NCBI GenBank assembly: GCA_037623315.1
Contig: JBBJJH010000006.1
Location: 62,001-126,000, forward strand
Length of the DNA stretch: 64,000 nucleotides
Direction: 5' to 3'
DNA from: Halanaerobiaceae bacterium ANBcell28
Lineage (GTDB): Bacteria; Bacillota; Halanaerobiia; Halanaerobiales; DTU029
Shown here: positions 8,563 to 18,098 of the stretch, in pieces
How positions within the stretch are numbered: position 1 is the stretch's first letter
How the letters are laid out: every line of letters begins with the position of its first letter
Program-made: the position numbers and the translations under genes
Notes under the pieces: model-generated
Database searches by the model: none
Told to the model about the DNA's origin: nothing
The model's input: the letters and a program-made list of their open reading frames with translations, nothing else

Positions 8563-10887
8563 TCAGCTTTCTACTCCTGGAAAGTGTATAGAAGTTATAC
8601 AATCCAGGCGAATATAATACTTCCTATAAATTGTTGGAGTTACTGCTGCTATTTTATTAAACTTGGTCACAAAAACATCCCCCAAATCATTATAATCAGT
8701 GTCAAAAGCTCCTGCTGTTGTTGGAAAGTTTGAAGAAAAAGTATTTCCTGTTACATAAGCATTTCCTGAGTTATCTACTGCTATACCAGATCCTTGATCT
8801 GATTCACTCCCTCCCAGATAGGTGGAATAATCCAAGCTGCTACCACTAGGAGATATCTTGCTTACAAAAGCATCATAATCCCCATTAATAGTATTATCAA
8901 ATGCTTCGGCTGTTGTTGGGAAATCAGATGATCGAGTATACCCTGTTATATAAGCGCTTCCTGAGCTATCCACGGCAATTCCAAATCCTTCATCGTAATT
9001 ACTTCCTCCCAAATAGGTAGAATATTCAAGCTTGCTACCACTAGGAGATATCTTGCTTACAAAAGCATCATAATCCCCATTAAAGGAAGTATCAAAGGCA
9101 TCAGCTGTTGTTGGAAAATCAGTAGATCGGGTATACCCTGTTACATAAGCACTTCCTGATTTATCTACGGCAATTCTCCATCCTTGATCTGGAGCAATTC
9201 CCACCAAATAGGTGGAATAATCTAGACTGCTTCCATCAGGAGAAAGTTTTGTCACAAAAGCATCAAAAGAACCGTTAAAGGTAGTATCAAAAGCTCCGGC
9301 TGTTGTCGGGAAATTTGTAGAATAGGTAAACCCTGTTATATAGGCACTTCCTAAGTTGTCTACGCTAATTCCAAGTCCATAATCTCGATTACTCTCTCCC
9401 AGATAAGTGGAATATTCCAGGCTGCTACCATCAGGAGAAATCTTTGTTACAAAAGCATCGAAAGAACCATTATAGGAAGTGTCAAAGGATCCAGCTGTTG
9501 TCGGGAAATCAATAGATACTGTAAACCCTGTTACATAGGCACTTCCTGAGTCATCTACAGCAATTCCATATCCATAATCCTGTCCACTCCCTCCAAGGTA
9601 AGTGGAATAATCCAGGTTACTACCATCAGGAGAAATCTTGGTCACAAAAGCATCACTACTCCCATTATAGGAAGTATCGAAGGCTCCAGCTGTTGTTGGG
9701 AAATTTGTAGAATAGGTAAGCCCCGTTACATAAGCGCTTCCTAAGTTATCTACAGCAATTTCCAGTCCTTCTTCTGAACCATTCCCTCCCAGATAGGTGG
9801 AATATTCCAGACTGCTACCATCGGGAGAGATTTTGCTTATAAAAACACTACCACCAACATTAGGACCATAAGCTCCTTCTGTTGTCGGAAAATTACTTGA
9901 ACCGGTAAACCCTGTTACATAAGCACTTTCTGAGTTATCTACAGCAATTCCATATCCAAGATCAGTAAAACTGCCTCCAAGGTAGGTTGAATAGTCTAGT
10001 CCAGGATCAATAATTAAAGGTAAAGAGGAATCATATTCGTCTTCAATTGAAAAACAATAAGCATTAGAATTTTTTTCAGAAAAAAGCCTATAGGAGCATT
10101 TTATTAGTTTCTTTTCACCATTTATTATTTGATAAGATATTGGTTTAGAATCTTTTAGTACAGCCAGTTCATGTTTGATAATAAGGTTTCCTTTTTCATC
10201 AAGACTTAATTTTTTTGCACCTTCATATTTTAGACGAATATCATTTACATTAGCACCTGGCTTTAGCAAAAATTCATATTTTAATTCACCATTCAAATCT
10301 TGAAAACATAAATCGATTCCTGACCATAACTCCTGATATCTTACCTTTTCATAGGTGGAAAGGTGACTGAGCCATTTAGAAGGGTCATTGCCTATAAAAT
10401 AATTTACTTTACCTTCAGCTTCAATGTCCCCCTTTATTTCTACCTGTGGGTTAGAATTAAGAAAATGCAAAGCAAGAGTTACTTTACTAGCATTTTGTGT
10501 GGCTTGTGAAGATAGTCTATCAGAAATAGAATTTATATCTTTAAAATGCTTGTTAATTTGTTTTGAAGCTTTTATAAAAGTAAACATTGCCTTGTTCTTG
10601 TTAAAATAGATGCCTTTATTTCCTTTTTGAGCATAAAAATTTACTGAAGAATCTATTTGTCCCTGATTTTTAATAAAAACTAAGGGTATACTTTTATAAT
10701 AATTTTTGGCTTTACTTATTATTTTATCTTTACATGTTATTGAATTATCTGTATTACTTGCTAATAAAACCACATGATCATCATTTACATTTAAAACATA
10801 ACCGGTAAGATTACAACAGCCTGATTCAAGAGTCAAAGTAACTGGCTGACTTTTATTTAAAAATTTCATTAATTGTTTTTTTAACAT
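8563..10887 (-). CDS. SBBP-repeat seven-bladed beta-propeller protein
   Basis: A 774-residue protein starting at 10887 after a good ribosome binding site (AAAGGAG). The first ~35 residues (PVTLTLESGCCNLTGYVLNV) resemble a small LSm/DUF2642-like beta barrel of the kind seen in spore-surface proteins (tentative). Residues ~60-300 look like the DUF7948-type domain that precedes SBBP repeats, with FIKNQGQ and YFIGNDPSKW. Seven repeats of about 64 residues follow, each starting with a variant of DYSTYLGGS and containing SAYVTG and NFPTTAGAF; seven repeats would close one propeller. The last ~30 residues, after FVTKFN, do not look like the family and may come from a 3' frameshift or rearrangement. 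No signal peptide is evident. Function unknown; probably a surface, spore or structural protein. Confidence 0.85.
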   Translation of the reverse strand: MLKKQLMKFLNKSQPVTLTLESGCCNLTGYVLNVNDDHVVLLASNTDNSITCKDKIISKAKNYYKSIPLVFIKNQGQIDSSVNFYAQKGNKGIYFNKNKAMFTFIKASKQINKHFKDINSISDRLSSQATQNASKVTLALHFLNSNPQVEIKGDIEAEGKVNYFIGNDPSKWLSHLSTYEKVRYQELWSGIDLCFQDLNGELKYEFLLKPGANVNDIRLKYEGAKKLSLDEKGNLIIKHELAVLKDSKPISYQIINGEKKLIKCSYRLFSEKNSNAYCFSIEDEYDSSLPLIIDPGLDYSTYLGGSFTDLGYGIAVDNSESAYVTGFTGSSNFPTTEGAYGPNVGGSVFISKISPDGSSLEYSTYLGGNGSEEGLEIAVDNLGSAYVTGLTYSTNFPTTAGAFDTSYNGSSDAFVTKISPDGSNLDYSTYLGGSGQDYGYGIAVDDSGSAYVTGFTVSIDFPTTAGSFDTSYNGSFDAFVTKISPDGSSLEYSTYLGESNRDYGLGISVDNLGSAYITGFTYSTNFPTTAGAFDTTFNGSFDAFVTKLSPDGSSLDYSTYLVGIAPDQGWRIAVDKSGSAYVTGYTRSTDFPTTADAFDTSFNGDYDAFVSKISPSGSKLEYSTYLGGSNYDEGFGIAVDSSGSAYITGYTRSSDFPTTAEAFDNTINGDYDAFVSKISPSGSSLDYSTYLGGSESDQGSGIAVDNSGNAYVTGNTFSSNFPTTAGAFDTDYNDLGDVFVTKFNKIAAVTPTIYRKYYIRLDCITSIHFPGVES

Positions 10888-11057
10888 TTTTCACTCTCCT
10901 TTTATTCATATTATGTTGATATACATAACTATGTTATTTGAAGAATAATGATCAAAATATGATGGTGAGCAGGATATAATCGCATGAAAAGGTTAGCTAG
11001 TTTACTATGTTTTATGCTAGGGCTCCTTTTTACGCTCTTTTGATTATACTACTATCT

Positions 11058-11121
11058 GGCTGGCCAATTCCTTTTATTGATAAGACAGGCGAAGCCTGTT
11101 TTTTGTAGGAATTGGCCAGCC
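11058..11121. repeat. Nested inverted repeat / hairpin
   Basis: GGCTGGCCAATTCCT (11058-11072) is the exact reverse complement of 11107-11121. Inside it ACAGGC-GAA-GCCTGT (11085-11099) forms a second hairpin followed by six T, itself terminator-like on the plus strand. The 10888-11371 gap has no gene; it holds this structure and the next one. Confidence 0.75.
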
Positions 11122-11128
11122 TACGCTA

Positions 11129-11319
11129 TGTCAAATGTTAAAAACCGCACTTTTTCTTTAAGATTCAATAAACAGCATTCCCTCCATACCAGCCGTTCCT
11201 CCTGCTGTTAATTTCATCTAAAAGATAAAGTCCAAGGGGGAGAGTAGAAAAGAAAGATTTCTTTTTTATAAATTTAATTTGTTGATTCTTTCTTTTAACT
11301 CCCCCTAAGACATTTGACA
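11129..11319. repeat. Palindromic element with 10-bp terminal inverted repeats
   Basis: TGTCAAATGT (11129-11138) is the reverse complement of 11310-11319. Within, AGGGGGAG and an A/G-rich stretch (11235-11256) pair with a T/C-rich stretch ending CTCCCCCT (11287-11306). The layout could be a small non-autonomous mobile element or a structured RNA. There is no coding potential. Confidence 0.5.
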
Positions 11320-11371
11320 GGGCTAACGATATCAGTTCTTTTTGAGCAAAATCAAAAGGAGCTGATTATTT

Positions 11372-11716
11372 ATGAAGCAAGTTAGTATTAGGTTAGTTAG
11401 AGAGGGAGAATTGGATTATGGAGTTGATAGGCTTAAGTCACCTGCTGATGCAGCTAAAGTTTTACGGAAGTACATAGGAGATAGTGATCGTGAAATGTTT
11501 GTTGTTATCTGCCTGGATATCAAGAATCAGTTGAATTCTATTCATACTGTTAGTATTGGTACTTTAACTTCTTCTTTGACACATCCCAGGGAAACCTTTA
11601 AGACAGCTATATTATCCAATGCAGCAGCTATTATAATTGGGCATAATCATCCATCGGGTATTCCAAATCCTAGCAAGGATGATATAGAGATTACCAGGAA
11701 GATAGAGAAAGCATAG
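11372..11716 (+). pseudogene. RadC-family JAB/MPN protein, 3' truncated
   Basis: 114 residues with the JAMM metal motif GHNHPSGIPNPSKDD intact (residues ~90-104). Mobile-element RadC proteins normally continue for a further ~30-40 residues after this point. Here the frame ends at TAG 11714-11716, right at the junction with an out-of-frame amidase fragment. The gene is therefore the 5' part of a radC homologue joined by deletion to a lysis gene. RadC homologues of this length are common on prophages and plasmids; their function is unsettled. Confidence 0.75.
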
Positions 11717-11985
11717 AAACATTATATTTTCCTGGAAGTGTTAAAGATGAGAACTTAGCTGAAAAGATTCTTTTTAATTTAATAGATAAATTAAAAAGAA
11801 CTGATAGAGGTATTAAAAGTAGAAATGATCTTTTTGTTTTAAGATATACTACCATGCCTGCTGTGTTAGTTGAATGTGGCTTTTTAAGTAACTCAGAAGA
11901 AAGAGAATTGTTATGTGATGATAATTATAGAGATGATCTTGTTGCTGCTATTTTCTGTGGTATAAGTAAGTATTTTAAAATTTAA
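11700..11985 (+). pseudogene. N-acetylmuramoyl-L-alanine amidase, C-terminal fragment
   Basis: In frame 1 after the radC break the sequence reads ESIETLYFPGS, then RTDRGIKSRNDLFVLRYTT, then MPAVLVECGFLSN, and ends at TAA 11983-11985. These are the closing motifs of Amidase_3 zinc amidases, including the catalytic glutamate in VLVECGF. The N-terminal half with the other zinc ligands is missing. It is probably a prophage endolysin remnant, because a holin-like gene follows 15 bp later. Confidence 0.75.
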
Positions 11986-12000
11986 TAGAAATGAGGTGAG

Positions 12001-12378
12001 ATGATGAATATTAACTGGGGCTTATTGGGTAATGTTATTTTGACTTCATTACCATTGCTATCGATTTTATTTTTCATTTTGAAACACTTCTTTCCTTGTA
12101 CTGATCCTTACTTGAGAAAAAGTGCAGTTATCCTGGATGAGGTAGATGATATTATAGATAGTATCTTATTGCGATTACCAAACAATAAATATTTAAATAC
12201 TATCAATGATTTTATTGAACAGGTACTAAAAGAACTTGAAAATGCAGGGTATAAGGTTAGTGATCAGGAAAAGAAAAAGATGGCATATCATGTTGAAGGG
12301 AAATTAAAGAAAGAAGAGGGTCTAGATTTTAGATGGGAAGATGGAAAGTTGAAGCTTGATTATAACAGAAAGTTTTAA
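12001..12378 (+). CDS. Small membrane-anchored phage holin-like protein
   Basis: 125 residues. One hydrophobic segment (residues ~8-30) is followed by a charged helical tail rich in K and E (DDIIDSILLRLPNNKYLNTIN). An ATG at 12001 or 12004 follows the site GAGGTGAG. It lies just downstream of an amidase fragment, the usual place for lysis-module membrane proteins in prophages, so it is called holin-like by context and shape only. A terminator follows immediately. Confidence 0.5.
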   Translation: MMNINWGLLGNVILTSLPLLSILFFILKHFFPCTDPYLRKSAVILDEVDDIIDSILLRLPNNKYLNTINDFIEQVLKELENAGYKVSDQEKKKMAYHVEGKLKKEEGLDFRWEDGKLKLDYNRKF

Positions 12379-12404
12379 AAACTGCTCTTTTGAGTAGTTT
12401 TTTT
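12378..12404 (+). terminator. Rho-independent terminator
   Basis: ACTGCTC-TTTT-GAGTAGT (one G-T pair) followed by a run of T, right after the stop codon of the holin-like gene. It separates the prophage remnant from the operon that starts at 12574. Confidence 0.7.
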
Positions 12405-12573
12405 CTTTTTATGCAGGAAATAGTAAATTTTTAGTGTATTATATTATTAATGATATATTCTCCTTAATAGAATTTTACACATGTTACGCAATACTATACA
12501 TAAAAGACGAAAGAAGATGGCTAAATTGTAAATACATTATATATTATTTTTTGTATAATAAAGGAGTGAAAAA

Positions 12574-13467
12574 GTGGGTTTTAATGACATTTTTTGCGGG
12601 GTAGTCGGAAATTTCCTTTATGATTTGTTTAAAAAAATAATCCGTTGCTCAAATCATAAAAATAATCAATTTACAGATGAGAATAAGATAATAGATAATA
12701 TTAACAATACACTTAAATTAGATAATTATAATACTGAGAATCTAATAATAAAAACAATATCACAAAGATTTCATCATATTATAAATATGATGAACCAGGG
12801 TTATACATATGAAAAGTATACAGTTAGTTTAATGGCTGAAACAATGGGCCTTGAAAAAACAGGAAAGTTATATAATTATGTTAATGGGGTAGAGGAACCA
12901 ACATTTGCATTTATGGATCGATTTTGCCAGTACTTCGGAGTAAATGCTGATTGGTTGAAAAATGGGAATTGGACACCTTTTGGAAGTCTAGAGGTTTCTG
13001 AGATCCTTCCACTAGATTATTTAAAACGGATAAAAAAATTAGATCCTAATACAATTTTTTTTATTAGAAGTAAATCAGATATAGGTAAGACAGGTATAGT
13101 TTTACAGATAAATGAGTTTAAATACATATACTTTCCTAGGATTTATCATTTGAGTTCCCATGTTGGGGGAACAGGTAGACGACAAATCTTTTCATTCTAT
13201 AAACTTATAAAAGCAATAGAAGAAGTGAAACTATCTAGTAAATGCTTTGGAAGAGTGATAGAGGATAACGTTTTTAATGATATCTTTAGTGGAAAATTGT
13301 TTTCAGGCATTGTAAGTACTTTTCCTAATTCTCAAAATTTATGGTGGGATGATTTTACTGATGTTTATCATAAATATCCAATTGCTGAAAACTATGAAAG
13401 ATGGTATGGTAAAGAATTCATTATAGCACAAGAAATAGTAAAAGATTTTTTGGATAAAAAGAAATAA
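12574..13467 (+). CDS. Phage-repressor-like HTH protein of unknown function, first gene of putative defence operon
   Basis: 297 residues starting at GTG 12574 after AAAGGAGTG. The N-terminus is a short amphipathic, partly hydrophobic segment (GFNDIFCGVVGNFLYDLF). Residues ~85-140 look like an XRE/CI-type helix-turn-helix with the typical closing stretch FCQYFGVNADWLKNGNWTPF. The ~150-residue C-terminal domain is not recognised. It is very AT-rich like its downstream neighbours and lies 84 bp before the MBL gene. It could be the island regulator, or an accessory protein that carries an HTH-like fold. I cannot assign a specific function. Confidence 0.6.
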   Translation: MGFNDIFCGVVGNFLYDLFKKIIRCSNHKNNQFTDENKIIDNINNTLKLDNYNTENLIIKTISQRFHHIINMMNQGYTYEKYTVSLMAETMGLEKTGKLYNYVNGVEEPTFAFMDRFCQYFGVNADWLKNGNWTPFGSLEVSEILPLDYLKRIKKLDPNTIFFIRSKSDIGKTGIVLQINEFKYIYFPRIYHLSSHVGGTGRRQIFSFYKLIKAIEEVKLSSKCFGRVIEDNVFNDIFSGKLFSGIVSTFPNSQNLWWDDFTDVYHKYPIAENYERWYGKEFIIAQEIVKDFLDKKK

Positions 13468-13551
13468 TTAACAAAGTTATAATTGATTTTTATTTTAGCT
13501 ATTATCCCTTAAAATATTTATATTTGAATTATTGGTAAGAGGTGTTATACC

Positions 13552-14751
13552 ATGAAGGTGAAATTTTTTGATGCAAAAAATGGTGATGCAATACAATTAA
13601 TAACAGATAACCAAGAGAATATAATCATAGATATGGGATATCCAGAAACTTATGCAAACTACATTAAAAAACATATAAAAGAGATTAATGAGGCTAATCT
13701 AAGAGTAGATTTATTGATTATTTCTCATATTGATCAAGATCATATAGGTGGAGCTATAAGTTTCCTGCAAGATATTTCTAGAAATGGATTTAATAAAAAT
13801 ATTATTAAAGAAATATGGCTTAATTCATACAAACATCTTAGTCTTTCTCATGTTGAAAAGATTGGAGATCAAGATTATAGAATCCTTAAACAATTAAAAG
13901 ATAAATATGAGGCTGAAAACAAGAGGGAGAATAATCTTGTTGATGATAAAAAAATTAGTGCAAAACAAGGTTCTACCCTAGCAGGATTAATATATAAATT
14001 AAATATTTTATGGAATGCATCATTTGATAGAACGGTGATTTCTGGAGTGAAAGAAATATCTATTAATGGACTTAATATTATTATTCTTACTCCTAATAAA
14101 AATATATTAAAAAGATTAAAAAGGGCTTGGAGAAATGAATTATTGAAGAGTAAGTGTGATTTACAATTTGGAGAGGATGAGTTATTTGATGATGCTTTTG
14201 AATACTTTTTATTAAATGAAGATGTTATTGAGGATGATACATCACAAAATATCTCAAGTGATAGAAAAGAAAAATTCCAAGACCTTTTAAAGTTGGGTGT
14301 TAATATGGATCTGACTGAGGACAAAAGTGTAACCAATGCATCTTCTATTTCATTTATCATTGAAGATAGTGATAAAAGAATTTTATTAACAGCAGATGCA
14401 ACTGATAATGACTTATATAATGCATTAAAGAATCTTTCAGATGATGGGGTAAGTATGGAGTTTGATTTGATTAAGCTATCCCACCATGGAGCAGAGAAAA
14501 ATAATTCGAAATGGTTAAGTATAGTTAAAGCAAAATATTATGTTATTTCAACTGATTCAAGTAGACATAATCATCCGGATTTAGGATCATTTGTAAATAT
14601 TATAATAAATAACATGGAAGGTCATAAAATCATATGTTTTAACAGTAGTATTGAAGTTATAAAAGAATTAAACAATCCTGTTCTTATGGAAAAATATAAT
14701 TATTCTTTATTAATGCCTAACCAAGATTGGGGGATTGAAATTGAGTTATAG
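13552..14751 (+). CDS. Metallo-beta-lactamase-fold hydrolase, ComEC-like type
   Basis: 399 residues with the MBL signature SHIDQDHIGG (His59, Asp61, Asp63, His64). Further metal ligands are in LLTADATDND and the late SHHGAEKNNS motif. The closing RHNHPD histidine is also present. This is the same fold as the ComEC hydrolase domain and freestanding nucleic-acid- or nucleotide-cleaving relatives. The 3' end overlaps the next gene by 17 bp, so the MBL and the trypsin-NACHT protein are translationally coupled and probably act together. MBL genes next to protease-STAND NTPases are known from Avs-type antiphage systems; the role as an effector nuclease here is inference. Confidence 0.85.
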   Translation: MKVKFFDAKNGDAIQLITDNQENIIIDMGYPETYANYIKKHIKEINEANLRVDLLIISHIDQDHIGGAISFLQDISRNGFNKNIIKEIWLNSYKHLSLSHVEKIGDQDYRILKQLKDKYEAENKRENNLVDDKKISAKQGSTLAGLIYKLNILWNASFDRTVISGVKEISINGLNIIILTPNKNILKRLKRAWRNELLKSKCDLQFGEDELFDDAFEYFLLNEDVIEDDTSQNISSDRKEKFQDLLKLGVNMDLTEDKSVTNASSISFIIEDSDKRILLTADATDNDLYNALKNLSDDGVSMEFDLIKLSHHGAEKNNSKWLSIVKAKYYVISTDSSRHNHPDLGSFVNIIINNMEGHKIICFNSSIEVIKELNNPVLMEKYNYSLLMPNQDWGIEIEL

Positions 14752-17674
14752 AGATAATATACCTTACATAGAGTATATAAAAAAATTTGTTGCAAAAGTA
14801 ATAGTATATGATAGTGGAGGAGAAGAAGTAACCTGTGGAACAGGTTTTTTTGTAGATGAAAGGACATTAATAACTGCTCACCATGTAATACGTGATGGAA
14901 TTGATTCTGATTGCGAAGTGAAAATAAAATATTTAATTAAAGGAAAAGAGATGGAATTACCGGCAAAGGTCTTTTATACTAATCCTGGTAGTGACATAAA
15001 CAAATTGACTCTTTTTGAATCAGTAGAATTAAGTGATGATCAGATTGACTTTCCAAAGATAACAAGAAATGCATTTAGAAAACGAGAATTTAAATATGCT
15101 GCTTATGGTTATCCTAAAATTAAAACAGAAGGTCATTATCAACAGGGAATTATACTAGATGAGAATAAATTAAACAATGGTGACCTAATAATTGATATTT
15201 CCTTAGGTGAAGGTAGACTGGATAAGTTTAATGGTTATTCGGGTTCACCTGTTGTCTGTAATGGACAATTGATTGGTATTGCAATTGAGCAAACTACAGG
15301 TTTAGGAAGATCCCAAAGCATTAAAATTTTGTGTTTTGATACATTGGACAACTTGATTGATGAGCGTTATTTTACTGAAGATTTATTTGTAAAGGAAACT
15401 ATATCTTCATTTAATCAAGAAACAAAAAAAGAAATAATAAATAATAAGAAAAATAAAAAATATATTCCAGAAATATATGTGGAAATTGGCGAGATAAAAG
15501 ATTATTTAAGAAGTTTTACTGATCCTGTACTTTTCTTTCATAAACACCTTGACTATAACAAAAAACATAGTTTTTCTTATTTTAATCGTTTATTAAATCT
15601 ATATGGTTTAAAAGAGATAGAATCATTAGAAGATGATTATGATATAGAACTTAATAATCTTAATGAGATTGCGGATTTTATACTTGGGAAATTAGAATCT
15701 TCGCAGAGATACCTAGACAAATTATCGAATTATTCCGAAATAAAAAAAGAGATTCCAAACAAAAAGCTTGAGTTATTTGAGGTCTCATATTATACTCATA
15801 GGCCTTCGTTACTTAGATATGATCTAGAGAAGAGAGTTTCACTTTTTGAAGCAATTAAATATAGAGAAATTTTGCTCACGGAAAGAGCAGGACAGGGTAA
15901 AACAAATCTACTTTGTGATTTATGTGAAAATGTATTACTAAAAAAAGGCATACCTTGTCTATTTGTTGGAGCTAGAAACTTAGTAAACAACGATTTAGGG
16001 AGTACAATGTTATCAATAGTAAATGAATTGACTGATATAGACCAACTATTTGAAGTTTTAAATTTTCATGCTTTTAATATCCAGCAACCTTTTGTTTTGG
16101 TGGTTGATGCTATTAATGAATTCAAAGAAATTAGTGAGTCTAAAAAGAAGTTATATTTATTCATGAAAAAAGCTGAAAAATATAATTATATTCGTGTATT
16201 ACTTACAGCAAGGACTGAATATTTTGAAGAAAAATTTGGAGATTTTAAAGTTGAGTGTCCAAATGTTATGCATATAGAGGGTTATAATTGGAGATCAAAA
16301 ACTTCAAGATATAAAAAGCGAGTTTATCAAGGTTATATGAATCACTTTAATATTGAGATTAATGATATTGGCGATAGTATCTATAATGAATTAACAGATG
16401 ATTTTTTATTATTAAGAATGTTTTCAGAAGCGTATCAGGATGAGAAAGATGAAATTAATTATATACCTTCACTGCAACATTTATTTAGATATGAAATATT
16501 TGAAAGATATTACAATTATAAAAAAGGTAACCTGCAGGAGTGGGATAGGAGAAGAGGATTTCTAGACTCCGGATCAACATATGATTCTTTGATTAATTCG
16601 ATTACTTTTTATATGATCAATCACATGCAGTTTAGTAATATTGATCGTTCTGTAATTGTTGGAAAAATAAGAAATGAGTTGTTAGTTAAACTAATTGATG
16701 AAGATATTATTTTTAGAAAAGATATAAAAAAGAAAAAAGGTCTAATTGATAAATCTACGGAAGTGATTAATTTTACTTTTGATGAATTTAGAGATTTTTG
16801 CATTGTAAAATTTATATTAGAGAAATTTGATGAAAAAAATCCAAATGAGACTGAAAAATTAATAAAAAAACTTGCTGACAATGAATTGGAGATAGCTGAA
16901 GGAGTGCAGAGATATTTATTTTTTGCAGGTAAAAAGTTCCCTAATAAAATATTTATAGAAATTATACAGCAGCAAGAATGGTATATGCATGCATATACAG
17001 ACAATATTTTTTCTCTTGATGAAAAATATATTACTGAAGAGGATACCTCTTTAATCATTAATTATCTAACACATGAGGACTCCTTAAAAAGATCAGAATC
17101 ATTAAATGCTTATACAGTTATGAACTTATTTAAACGTATGAATATAAATGTATATAAAAAATTAAATATAAAAACCCTAAATGCCATCTTACAGACTGTA
17201 GATAACCAATGTTTTAATAAATATTATCAGCCTATTTTTAAACCATCTTATGAAGATAGATATGGGCTTTCCTCACACAGTTCTTATCATCTTCCCGTTG
17301 ATAAAATTGTACCAATTTTAAAAAGAAAAATGAAGGATACATTAAATATAGAAATCATTATATTATTATCATTGTTGGATTATTTATCCGTATATGTTCA
17401 TGACTTTTTTGAATGGTGTATAACAAAACATAAGATTCAGTTTGTTTCAATTATAGAAACAATACTGGAGTCAGATAATAAAGACGAAATTGAGGCTATA
17501 AAAAGAACTGTCCGCGATTTATCTTATTACAAGTTTAAAAATGGAGATAGTATAAAAGAGAGATGGGAGTATATTCAGGAACTATGTGAATATAAGCTAA
17601 ATTCCAATACAGGCCTGGAGAATTTTTCATTAGAAGAATTAATGGAAATATTCAGGCAAGGGGAGGAAGATTAA
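14735..17674 (+). CDS. Trypsin-like protease - NACHT/STAND ATPase fusion (putative antiphage sensor)
   Basis: 979 residues from TTG 14735, inside the end of the MBL gene. Residues ~15-215 form a trypsin-like protease domain with a visible triad: His50 in TAHHV, Asp87 in SDINKL and Ser169 in GYSGSP. A linker (YIPEIYVEIGEIKDYLR, from ~243) leads to a NACHT-like ATPase. Its Walker A is ERAGQGKTN (Gly386-Thr390), Walker B is VLVVDAINE (454-462), and an arginine sensor follows in LLTARTEYF. Residues ~560-979 are helical and probably sense a target. Such STAND proteins oligomerise on binding a phage product and switch on an effector; here the protease or the coupled MBL could be the effector. All key residues look intact. 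It resembles Avs/bNACHT systems, but the exact type cannot be assigned. Confidence 0.85.
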   Translation: MKLSYRDNIPYIEYIKKFVAKVIVYDSGGEEVTCGTGFFVDERTLITAHHVIRDGIDSDCEVKIKYLIKGKEMELPAKVFYTNPGSDINKLTLFESVELSDDQIDFPKITRNAFRKREFKYAAYGYPKIKTEGHYQQGIILDENKLNNGDLIIDISLGEGRLDKFNGYSGSPVVCNGQLIGIAIEQTTGLGRSQSIKILCFDTLDNLIDERYFTEDLFVKETISSFNQETKKEIINNKKNKKYIPEIYVEIGEIKDYLRSFTDPVLFFHKHLDYNKKHSFSYFNRLLNLYGLKEIESLEDDYDIELNNLNEIADFILGKLESSQRYLDKLSNYSEIKKEIPNKKLELFEVSYYTHRPSLLRYDLEKRVSLFEAIKYREILLTERAGQGKTNLLCDLCENVLLKKGIPCLFVGARNLVNNDLGSTMLSIVNELTDIDQLFEVLNFHAFNIQQPFVLVVDAINEFKEISESKKKLYLFMKKAEKYNYIRVLLTARTEYFEEKFGDFKVECPNVMHIEGYNWRSKTSRYKKRVYQGYMNHFNIEINDIGDSIYNELTDDFLLLRMFSEAYQDEKDEINYIPSLQHLFRYEIFERYYNYKKGNLQEWDRRRGFLDSGSTYDSLINSITFYMINHMQFSNIDRSVIVGKIRNELLVKLIDEDIIFRKDIKKKKGLIDKSTEVINFTFDEFRDFCIVKFILEKFDEKNPNETEKLIKKLADNELEIAEGVQRYLFFAGKKFPNKIFIEIIQQQEWYMHAYTDNIFSLDEKYITEEDTSLIINYLTHEDSLKRSESLNAYTVMNLFKRMNINVYKKLNIKTLNAILQTVDNQCFNKYYQPIFKPSYEDRYGLSSHSSYHLPVDKIVPILKRKMKDTLNIEIIILLSLLDYLSVYVHDFFEWCITKHKIQFVSIIETILESDNKDEIEAIKRTVRDLSYYKFKNGDSIKERWEYIQELCEYKLNSNTGLENFSLEELMEIFRQGEED

Positions 17675-17675
17675 T

Positions 17676-18098
17676 ATGCACATATATCCTATTGATTTGA
17701 ACGATTTTCACAAAAAGTATGTTGTTACAGCACCGGAAGACTTAAATATTAATAAAATAATTGAAAAGTTTTTGAATTTGGCAAAAATCGATATCAATAA
17801 ATATGCTGGTAGATTATTCAAAAATATACTTGAGGCTTTTTTTGCTGAGGTAGAGGACATTAGAATGATTTATGAAAAATATTATGCTATGGAGTATGAT
17901 AGTGTTGAGGAGTATATGTATAAGAAAATGTTGATGGAAAAAGAAGAAATTGAATATATATATAGTAAACTCAAAGAAGGAGAAATATTTTATTTTACAG
18001 ACTTATATTATACATCAGATCCTAATTATAATAATCTATTTGAATATGAAGATGAAAATTTATTATTGAAAATTAATAATTTATTGGAGAGGATATAA
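17676..18098 (+). CDS. Small protein of unknown function in defence operon
   Basis: 140 residues, acidic and tyrosine-rich (KYYAMEYDSVEEYMYKKML), mostly helical by eye. No signal peptide or membrane segment. It starts one base after the NACHT stop codon and its stop overlaps the next ATG (TAATG), so it is co-translated with both neighbours. I do not recognise the family. Its place between the ATPase and the TNSSS/radical SAM pair suggests an accessory or chaperone-like partner. Confidence 0.6.
   Translation: MHIYPIDLNDFHKKYVVTAPEDLNINKIIEKFLNLAKIDINKYAGRLFKNILEAFFAEVEDIRMIYEKYYAMEYDSVEEYMYKKMLMEKEEIEYIYSKLKEGEIFYFTDLYYTSDPNYNNLFEYEDENLLLKINNLLERI

Noticed and set aside
8417-8602. Minus-strand open frame of 61 codons after the propeller gene
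   Set aside because: It overlaps the propeller 3' end, has no ribosome binding site and matches no family I know; at most a frameshifted remnant.
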